From Symbiodinium natans (lineage: Eukaryota > Sar > Dinophyceae > Suessiales > Symbiodiniaceae): a stretch of 64,000 nt of DNA. This document shows, in pieces, positions 49,817 to 57,019 of the stretch (position 1 is the stretch's first letter; each line of letters starts with the position of its first letter). The notes below the pieces were generated by a model. It saw nothing but the letters and a program-made list of their open reading frames with translations, ran no database searches and was not told the DNA's origin. The position numbers were made by a program, and so were the translations under genes. The stretch lies in the NCBI GenBank assembly GCA_905221605.1, contig CAJNDS010000673.1, forward strand, positions 1-64,000, written 5' to 3'.

Positions 49817-50740
49817 CGACGAGGCGACGACGACGCGACGACGAACACGCGTGCAGCACTGCGACGTAACCCGGAATGCCACATGTTTCCACGCGAATGT
49901 TGCCACACAAATGACGCAAATGTTGCCACGCAAATGTTGCCACGCAAATGTTGCCACGCAAATGTTGCCACGCAAATGTTGCCACGCAAATGTTGCCAAT
50001 GTTGCCACGCAATTGTTGCCACGCAATTGTTGCCATGCAATTGTTGCCACGCAGTTGTTGCCTACCTGGCTGCGACGACGCGACGATGACCGTGCAGCCC
50101 CTCAGTCCCTGCAGCTCCAGCCACTGCAGTCACTGCACCCAGCCTTTCAGCCATTGCAGTTTTGCGGCCACTGCAGCCCCTCCCAGGCCCTGCAAGCCTG
50201 CAGGCACTGCAGTCCCTGCAACCACTGCAGCCCCCGCAGCCACTGCAACTCCTGCAGCACCTGCAGCCCCTGCAGCCCCCCTGCACTGCAGCCCTGCAGC
50301 CCCTTGCAGCCAGCCCGCAGCCAGCCACTGCCCTCTGCCCCCAGGTCCAGGGCTGCCAGCCTGTGGCTCTACCGGTTTCGTCCACCCCGTGCTGTGTCTA
50401 CCGGTCGTGTTGGTCCTGTGGCTCTACCGGTCCTGTTGGCTCTGTGGGCTTTGTGCCGGTCGTGTTCCAGTGGCTCTACCGGTTCTGTTCGGCCCTGTGC
50501 GGTGTTCGGTCGTGTTGTCTTGTGGCGTCGCCACCGGTCTGTCTAAATGTTTCCACATGTTCTGCCTAAATGTTCTGCGCAAATGTTCTGCCAAATGTTC
50601 TGCCAAATGTTCTGCCCTAATGTTCTGCCCAAATGTTCTGCCCTAATTTCTCCAAATGTTCTGGCTCAATGTTCTGCCTAAATGTTCTGCCCAAGTGTTC
50701 TGCCAAGTGTTCTGCCCAAGTGTTCTGCCTGCTGCCTCTC

Positions 50741-51197
50741 TCTTATGCTGCCGTCTCTAGACCCTACCAGAGATCGTCGTACTCAGAGCTGATTCAAAAC
50801 TCGAAGGGTGTTTGGGCGTACGGACTTGACCCAAAACTGAAGAATCGGCAGGGCTGAGAGGCCTAGGACACAACGATCTTCGGCCATTTGGCCGCGAAAA
50901 TTTGGGAGTGAGAAACTCCAACACAATGCAGTTCTGAGACGGGAGAGTCCGCGGGCTCACAGAAGCCGAAGGCTGGAGTCCCGCGGACTCTCCCGTCTCA
51001 GAACTGCATTGTGTTGGAGTTTTGATTAGCAAATTTTCGCGGCCAAATGGCCGAAGATCGTTGTGTCCTAGGCCTCTCAGCCCTGCCGATTCTTCAGTTT
51101 TGGGTCGAGTCCTACGCCCAACACCCTTCGAGTTTTGAATCAGCTCTGAGTACGACGATCTCTGGTGGGGTCTAGAGACGGCAGCATAAGAGAGAGG
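50741..51197. repeat. ~457-bp palindrome at right end of foldback
   Basis: Two ~200-bp arms surround the hairpin GGGAGAGTCCGCGGG…CCCGCGGACTCTCCC (50,941-50,994). The arms include AACTGCATTGTGTTGGAGTT and the TTTTGGGTC…CTGAGTACGACG stretch. The left end of the foldback has only one such arm (18,959-19,216). Small changes (for example TTTGATTAG versus the complement of GAGTGAGAA) show that the arms are not freshly copied. Confidence 0.9.
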
Positions 51198-51690
51198 GGC
51201 AGGGTAGAGAGTGCCTTCCTTTTTCCATTTTAATCGATTTATGCGCACCGGCCCTTGTGTTGCGAGGTACGCCTGCATTCTGGTGCTACGACTGTGCACG
51301 GACAAAGTAAAGGATGCCATCGTCTCCAGGTCATTGCTTTGTACATGCAGCACATTGCAGCCACAAGTAACAGCCACCTGCGATGACACTGCATCCCTTT
51401 TCAGGTTGCGCGTTGGATGTGCCCTGGCTCAAGCTAAGGGTGGCTGGCTGACTGAACGAGGAACCCATTGTGTAGAGGGTTGTAACGCTCTTGACTGGTT
51501 TTTTCTCGCCTTTCTGCTTCTTCTCTCCTGTGTGCTGTGCTTTTTGTTTGGTCCTCCCTTTCCTGGAGTCCCTCCCTAGTTTTTGTAAGGGCTTTCCAGG
51601 GATCTTGGTGTCTGGAGGTTGCCTCGTGGTTCTCCGCTGCCTGTGGGGTAGTCACATGAGTTTGGCCTGCCATGTTCGGTGAGTGATGCC
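51198..51690. other. Upstream region of ORF chain
   Basis: No convincing gene. It contains TGGCTCAAG at 51,425-51,433 on the plus strand, a spliced-leader-like 9-mer about 260 nt before the first ATG of the ORF chain, and a T-rich stretch at 51,500-51,560. Confidence 0.4.
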
Positions 51691-53229
51691 ATGGAGTCGT
51701 ATGCCTGTCAACCGTACGCGATCCGGGTTGGAGCGCAAGTGCTCCAAGTCCACGTTGCCAGGAGAGGGCAACTCACTGCACTTGCCACTTTAGGGACCAG
51801 TGATATCGCAATGACCAGGCAGATGCAAGCCGGCGTCATCCTGCCTCACGAACTCGATGCTGCCGGTTGGTGCCGATACTTTCCGCCGGAAATACAACCC
51901 TTGTTGTGTCTGGACCATTCTGCCTTTTTGAGAAACAGCAACGCCGTCTGCTTCGCCCGGCAACCCACGGTTCGCTGTTTTCTCCTGCATGCATGGAGGC
52001 CAGGCATCGGCATCATGCCGCATAGCAGTGCCCTCATGGGGCGAGCGGTGTCCACGCACAGTGCTTTGCCTGGTGACGCGATAGACCTTCCCCCTTGGGC
52101 GAGTGTTGTCACCGAACAAGGAGCGGGTAGGGAGACAGCCCTGTCTCCCGGGCCCTGGCAAACTCCATCACCTAATCCACCTAGGGTCTGCTGGCCGGAT
52201 AATAGTCCTCGCCCTCCCATACCGCCGATTCCTCCACGTGTTGGAGAATACCCAGTGGGTGAGGTCAGTAGGATCGAGCCGCGAATTCCACATGGGAGGC
52301 CACCTCCCGCGCCAGTTGCAGCCGACCTGCCACCTTGGCAGGTCCCTAGCCACCCAGGTCCACAGGTCCTTGCGGCGACCGCAATGCAGGCTATATGCCA
52401 GCTTCGCACTCTCAGTGCTGACCATGCGCCGGGGCCTCAGGAGCCTGAGGATCTCGCGCAGGCACTAGAAAGTAATCAGAATTTCCCTGAGCCCACCCCT
52501 AGCGGCGTACTGCCATTGAAACTGGCCTCGGGAGCCATTTCCGGCGAACCGCCTGAGCCGCAAGGTCTCCACCCAGAGATTGACTACAATGCATTACTCG
52601 GCTGCCTACTTCCACAGCTCCGGGCTGCTGAGTCCGCAGGAGCCCATGTCCTGCTCTTGGTCACGGATAGTCGCTGCTTCTTGTCTATTCCGCACTTCCC
52701 CTACTTTGTCCGGCATTTGGTAGCACGCATGCAGTGGGAAGGCCCGTTTAAGGAGAGGTGGTTTCCCATCTTGGTTAACACCAAGGAAGCGGGGCTAGCT
52801 TCTGTGCACTTTACGTGGGCGGGGCCCGAAATTCTGGCAGTCCTCAGAGTCCTTGCGCCAGGGGTGGTCTTGATGTTGCTTGACCATGACACCTTGTTCA
52901 CTGCCAGGTGGGAAGCAGAAGAGCTGCGAAGGTTTGCAGTCCTCGATCTACTGCCCAATACCCTCTCGACGGAGTCACTGGGCAGCATGGAAGTCGAGAC
53001 GGACGAGACACAGCCCTGTGGCTCGCTTCCAGCCTCGCCGTGGAGTTGCTCGCCGGACGGGTCCATACCGTGTGGGGCCCGATCGCCAAACTCAATTGGC
53101 ATGGTTTGTGCGTCCGAGGACCAGCTTGAAGCAAATGGGGGATTGGTCCTCTTCTACCCGAATGCTCCGGACGGCAAAATCCCCGGCCCCCTCGCTTCTG
53201 CATCCCTGGCAACGTCGCTAGTGCGGTGA
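51691..53229 (+). CDS. Unknown ORF chain, part 1 (possible GT-A-like motif; 512 aa)
   Basis: Family not recognised. I chose ATG 51,691; the frame is open a little further. Residues 1-150 are a mixed alpha/beta-like region. About 150-230 is a proline-rich linker (PRPPIPPIPPRVGE). The second half has HVLLLVTDSRCFLS, FPILVNTKEAG, and APGVVLMLLDHDTLFTARWE (near 52,860-52,920). The hydrophobic strand followed by DHD and then an EEL helix is reminiscent of the DxD motif of GT-A glycosyltransferases, but this is only inference. The last residues (ASLATSLVR) seem to be read past a frameshift: the next frame (-1) gives a smoother continuation from 53,200. Third positions are G/C-rich, so coding is likely. 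Confidence 0.55.
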   Translation: MESYACQPYAIRVGAQVLQVHVARRGQLTALATLGTSDIAMTRQMQAGVILPHELDAAGWCRYFPPEIQPLLCLDHSAFLRNSNAVCFARQPTVRCFLLHAWRPGIGIMPHSSALMGRAVSTHSALPGDAIDLPPWASVVTEQGAGRETALSPGPWQTPSPNPPRVCWPDNSPRPPIPPIPPRVGEYPVGEVSRIEPRIPHGRPPPAPVAADLPPWQVPSHPGPQVLAATAMQAICQLRTLSADHAPGPQEPEDLAQALESNQNFPEPTPSGVLPLKLASGAISGEPPEPQGLHPEIDYNALLGCLLPQLRAAESAGAHVLLLVTDSRCFLSIPHFPYFVRHLVARMQWEGPFKERWFPILVNTKEAGLASVHFTWAGPEILAVLRVLAPGVVLMLLDHDTLFTARWEAEELRRFAVLDLLPNTLSTESLGSMEVETDETQPCGSLPASPWSCSPDGSIPCGARSPNSIGMVCASEDQLEANGGLVLFYPNAPDGKIPGPLASASLATSLVR

Positions 53230-55007
53230 CCTCAATTGGTACTGCGTTGAGCCGAGCCCTGCAGCTAGTCATCATGCCCAGTGAAGTGCCCACTCCATTG
53301 CCTGGTATGCATGAGCAGGTGCCGTTGGACCAGATCCATTATCGGCAATGTCTACGCAACACCCCTCTTGCCGGAACCACTGCTCACAAGCACTCTGACT
53401 TTGTGTTTGCGTGGGCACTTTTAGGAAGATACATACATGAGGTTGCGTGGAAAACGGCCGACCTTACTGCTGGCCGGCCAGAGCCAGACATCCAGTTTGG
53501 CGCCTCCCCAGTCAGGCAGGTCAGAGGGGTCAAAACATGGGGACAAGGCCCATATGAACAGGGATTTCTTCCCTTGCTCATGGGTTACGGCGGCTCGCAC
53601 TCCCGTTTGGCAATCCTACCTGGTCCTGACTTATTCATGGCGAACCGATACGCCGAGGTTATACCCCCTCCTTTTGTGCATGGATATGGTGCCAAAGGCA
53701 AAAACATCTTGCCGCAGTGGGGGAGTGTGGTACGGCTGCCTACTCTACCCGAGTCGGTCTGGGGCAACGGGGACACCGTCCCTCTGTGGGCCTCTGTTGG
53801 GAAAAAGGGCAGTGGACCAGTGCGGCTCCAGCTCTTCCCTGGGGTCCTCATGTTTTGGAAGAAAGATGCCCTATCTTCCTGCAGGGCCACCCCGAAATGG
53901 CGCAGTCGACCCAATACCCCAACTGGGCCGCTTGCTCTTCTTGCTGCCGCTGCGCATGCTTGGCTGGCCCAGGCGGATCTGCCGTGGCCTCTCTTCGCTG
54001 CAGACATAAAGGTCACGCCGTTGGGCCTCAGTCAATACTGGGATGATGGACTAGCCATGCGTGTGCAACAAGCCCTGGCAGCCTTTGCCTTTCCTGCCTA
54101 CCAGTACCCGCCTCCAAAGCCTCACCTAACCCCCTCAGGGGAATGTCGGTCGCTCTTCATTAGCGGGATGAATGGGAAGGCCGAGAATACGCCCCCCACT
54201 GTGTCGGGTAGCATCATTCACACAGCCAATTCCTATGCACTCACTGGCTTAGAAATGGAAACAGTCCGGGACAACCAGGGCAAAAAGGTCCGATATGAGG
54301 ACACACAACGCCCGTTGTTGCTTTCGACCAGCGGTAATGCCGCACATGCATTGTTGCTCCTGCCCCAAGCCGCCCAGCTATGGGCACGTGCTCTGTACCC
54401 TCAGGTCGAAGGATGCGGTCTGCCAGCGGCGGTTCGTGCTAGAATCAGCTCGGTAGAAGCCTCCCTGACAATGTGCCCTGCCCTGGCTCACTTGCACATG
54501 CCACATACTGCTGCGCTGACCGCTCTGCATGTGGGCCTCGCCGCGGGTAGAGCTGGCGAGTGCAAACTGTGCGTTACGGGTTTCTCTGCTGGGTCGTATA
54601 CGGGCGCTGCTGTGGCTATCGCTTGGCATGAGCGCCAAAAGCTTCCTGACTGCAAGGGCGATTTTGTCCACATCAAGGCACGTTTGGGCGGCGTTGCCAT
54701 GCCACGGGCCATGCTGCAATATATCCTGGGTTCGGAATTGCGGCACGCTGTTAGTCTTGTCCATCATGAGAGCGACCAGCTTTGTATCTTCCGGCCCAGC
54801 CAGGCAGCAAGGACGCAAGCGATTGGCGCGGGAGCGCGTCTCTACTACTTCACTGGACCTGAGTCACTTGGCAGTGGTGGACACTCTTATGGTCACTTTG
54901 TCCACAGTGAAGAGCTATTCCAGCTCACGCCGGGGGATTATGTGCATAAGGAATTGACTAAAAAGATTTGCGGCTTGGCCGACCCCCGGATGGATCGCAC
55001 AGTGTGA
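53226..55007 (+). CDS. Unknown ORF chain, part 2 (serine-hydrolase-like C-terminus; 593 aa)
   Basis: Overlaps part 1 by 4 nt at the stop; the frame is also open upstream (FCIPGNVASAVTS), so it probably continues part 1 after a -1 shift. Residues 1-400 are unrecognised (HSDFVFAWALLGRYIHEVAW, GFLPLLMGYGGSHSRL). The C-terminal ~190 residues resemble an alpha/beta hydrolase: a strand then GFSAGSYTG (nucleophile-elbow GxSxG, near 54,580), HHESDQ (candidate Asp, near 54,770) and GHSYGHF (candidate His, near 54,885), in the right order and spacing. The substrate is unknown. The frame ends in TGA (55,005-55,007), and in-frame coding resumes 3 codons later. Confidence 0.6.
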   Translation: MTSIGTALSRALQLVIMPSEVPTPLPGMHEQVPLDQIHYRQCLRNTPLAGTTAHKHSDFVFAWALLGRYIHEVAWKTADLTAGRPEPDIQFGASPVRQVRGVKTWGQGPYEQGFLPLLMGYGGSHSRLAILPGPDLFMANRYAEVIPPPFVHGYGAKGKNILPQWGSVVRLPTLPESVWGNGDTVPLWASVGKKGSGPVRLQLFPGVLMFWKKDALSSCRATPKWRSRPNTPTGPLALLAAAAHAWLAQADLPWPLFAADIKVTPLGLSQYWDDGLAMRVQQALAAFAFPAYQYPPPKPHLTPSGECRSLFISGMNGKAENTPPTVSGSIIHTANSYALTGLEMETVRDNQGKKVRYEDTQRPLLLSTSGNAAHALLLLPQAAQLWARALYPQVEGCGLPAAVRARISSVEASLTMCPALAHLHMPHTAALTALHVGLAAGRAGECKLCVTGFSAGSYTGAAVAIAWHERQKLPDCKGDFVHIKARLGGVAMPRAMLQYILGSELRHAVSLVHHESDQLCIFRPSQAARTQAIGAGARLYYFTGPESLGSGGHSYGHFVHSEELFQLTPGDYVHKELTKKICGLADPRMDRTV

Positions 55008-55016
55008 GCAGGTTTG

Positions 55017-56207
55017 ATGGGGGTTGCGTGTGGCTCTGTCCAGCTTTCGGATAAGTCTAAAACTTTCATCAACTCCGTGCTGGGACGGCAAATCAGACGC
55101 CCCGATATGGAGGCTTTTCTCCGGATACCTTCCGCTGAGAACCGGAGCATTGCAAGTCTCCGTGCTGACTGTACCCAAGTCCTCCTGACGGATGCCAAGC
55201 CGCATCTGGCTGATTTGCCGCCCCCGTATCATGAACTTGGTCCCACGATGAAACTAGTTTTGGGTATGTGGCTCCCCCACCTGTCGTTAGAGCGCCTGGT
55301 TGACATGCTGGGTTATCAGTTTTTAGCCATGGCCTCGGAAGCAGAAATCGAGGAGGAGCCCTCGGAACAGTATCACTACCCAGAGCAAGCTGCGGTCAAG
55401 CGGGCCGCCACCCCTGTGGCGATAAAGCCCGGCACGCATACATGGCCAATCTGCCTTCTCCATCGAGTTTACCCAAGGGCATCGGTCATGCTCCTTACAC
55501 CGGAGTTGGCGGATGTCCCTGACTGGGCTACAAAGTGGTTTGCTGTCGCTGGTAAAGTGCCGGCCAAGGGCACTGCTTTGCTGGTTACCTTGAGAGAAGA
55601 CAAGGGGGATGTGGCCTACCCAGGCATGTTTATAGAGCTCCTTGCCCCGAAGAAGCTTTTCACCGGCCCTGGAGAAAGTAAGGCCATGCAGCCAGTCAAT
55701 ATAACCATTGCCCTGCTCTTGACTGATGAACAGCACAACCAATTCGCGCAACGACCCTCACTGCCGAGAGTCAGCCAGCTTGAGGTTCTGCCCGGAGGAG
55801 CCTCTACCCCGCTTTGGGATGCTCTGTTACACATGCCTAGGGAAAGGCAGCATGTTGCATTGGGCGTTCCGCTAGAAGACTCGCCTCTTGATGCCATCCG
55901 GCAGCCACAGTGGTTGCCGGGCTTTCTCACAGATTTAGTGCTTGTCCTCCTTATCGGGCTAGTGGTGAGAGGGAACTGGCACGACACATGGGCACAGCTC
56001 ATTCACCCGGAGGTCTGCCAAGTCTTCAGAGGCAAGCACGAAACGCAAGCTGCGCAGGCATCGCTTACTGCGGGTCCGGGGGCTTCCAACCCCTTGCAAA
56101 GCTTCCTCAACCTTTGGCTTGCGGAGGAACAATCCTATCGCAAAGAATGGACGCCGACGCTGCTGAGTGGCGTGTTAGCTACGCTCCTACTCGGGCACCA
56201 TTGTTAG
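55017..56207 (+). CDS. Unknown ORF chain, part 3 (396 aa)
   Basis: Same frame as part 2, separated from it by one UGA and two codons. Family not recognised. Features: an N-terminal helical part (SKTFINSVLG, LADLPPPYHELG), an acidic patch (EAEIEEEPSEQ), a beta-rich middle (KGTALLVTLREDKGDV), and a hydrophobic stretch FLTDLVLVLLIGLVV (near 55,923-55,967) that could be a membrane or buried helix. The last ~10 residues (ATLLLGHHC) are probably past a frameshift, since the +1 frame gives a smooth continuation TIVSLQTRGFVLEPLPN. Confidence 0.5.
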   Translation: MGVACGSVQLSDKSKTFINSVLGRQIRRPDMEAFLRIPSAENRSIASLRADCTQVLLTDAKPHLADLPPPYHELGPTMKLVLGMWLPHLSLERLVDMLGYQFLAMASEAEIEEEPSEQYHYPEQAAVKRAATPVAIKPGTHTWPICLLHRVYPRASVMLLTPELADVPDWATKWFAVAGKVPAKGTALLVTLREDKGDVAYPGMFIELLAPKKLFTGPGESKAMQPVNITIALLLTDEQHNQFAQRPSLPRVSQLEVLPGGASTPLWDALLHMPRERQHVALGVPLEDSPLDAIRQPQWLPGFLTDLVLVLLIGLVVRGNWHDTWAQLIHPEVCQVFRGKHETQAAQASLTAGPGASNPLQSFLNLWLAEEQSYRKEWTPTLLSGVLATLLLGHHC

Positions 56208-56673
56208 TCTGCAAACGCGCGGCTTCGTCCTGGAGCCCCTGCCCAATGCTGTGTATTGTGTCCCCTTCCAGCCGGTGAGGGAAGGAGATGGGGTCGCCCA
56301 GTACCTCACCTGCTTGCTAGGGGACACCAGCATTAGGATGCCGCCCAAGCGGGGATCTGCTCAACGCGCTGACCCGGCTTTCGAACACAAGGCCGGCATA
56401 CTGCGAGCCCCCCGTGGTCTTCACCTCCTACCTGTTCGTACGGGTAAGGCTGCCTCCGAAACTGCGATTGATGTGGACTCCCCGGGAAACAGCCCTGTGC
56501 TGGCGGGTAGTAACAGTCCCGACGTGGTAGTTGCTCCTGCAGTCGAGGTTCCTACGCCGCAGCAGTCGCCAGCCCAAGGCGAGGCTACCACCAACGCGCG
56601 CCATGGCGAGCGGTGGGGTACACCATGGCTCAAGCCTCGGGCCGCGGGGGGCTCCATTGCGGCAGCTGTTTGA
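56179..56673 (+). CDS. Unknown ORF chain, part 4
   Basis: The +1 frame relative to part 3, with no start codon at its opening. It reads GFVLEPLPNAVYCVPFQPV and then YLTCLLGDTSIRMPPKRG, plausible protein, then becomes Pro/Ser/Ala-rich (SNSPDVVVAPAVEVPTPQQS). Ends with TGA at 56,671-56,673 while another frame (56,613-56,996) continues a similar low-complexity linker. Confidence 0.4.
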   Translation, partial: LRSYSGTIVSLQTRGFVLEPLPNAVYCVPFQPVREGDGVAQYLTCLLGDTSIRMPPKRGSAQRADPAFEHKAGILRAPRGLHLLPVRTGKAASETAIDVDSPGNSPVLAGSNSPDVVVAPAVEVPTPQQSPAQGEATTNARHGERWGTPWLKPRAAGGSIAAAV

Positions 56674-56996
56674 TAGCTAAACGGGACGTTTCCCGAACCC
56701 CTTGCGGCACCCCAACGTGGGAGAGAGGACCACTGACGAAGGAGCCTGCAACGAAAGAGCCTGCGGTTGTGCCGGCCGCGAGTCCTATTGCTCTGGATGC
56801 TTGTGTGACGACTCCCTCTAGAAAAGTTGATCACAGGATCGGAGGGGGTAGCGCCGCCTCGTGTCCACCCCTTAGTGGCGGCGTCCACCCAGCCCCCGGA
56901 CACGGCCCACGCACACAGCATCTCCGGATGGGATTAGGACGGTTGAGGCGTCACAGCCCCCTTGCGCTAAGTCTCCCACGGACTCACTTGGCCTGA
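56613..56996 (+). CDS. Unknown ORF chain, part 5 (linker-like)
   Basis: Frame 56,613-56,996 (RDVSRTPCGTPTWERGPLTK, then EPAVVPAASPIALDACVTTP). Low-complexity, Pro/Thr/Ala-rich, probably a disordered linker between parts 4 and 6. Its boundaries are set by frame changes and not by recognisable starts. Confidence 0.3.
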   Translation: MGYTMAQASGRGGLHCGSCLIAKRDVSRTPCGTPTWERGPLTKEPATKEPAVVPAASPIALDACVTTPSRKVDHRIGGGSAASCPPLSGGVHPAPGHGPRTQHLRMGLGRLRRHSPLALSLPRTHLA

Positions 56997-57019
56997 CGGA
57001 ACCAAAATCGTATCTCCCT

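Larger units (their letters stand above)
49812..51197 (-). repeat. Right arm of foldback, outer part
   Basis: Continues the right arm after the copia insertion: the complement of 20,046-20,270 (with ATGTTGCCACGCAA-type repeats, 49,895-50,065), then a block (50,090-50,505) in direct rather than inverted orientation relative to 19,450-19,880, then the complement of the GCAGAACATT repeats, then the end palindrome. ORFs in the CTGCAG-rich block are compositional. Confidence 0.8.
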
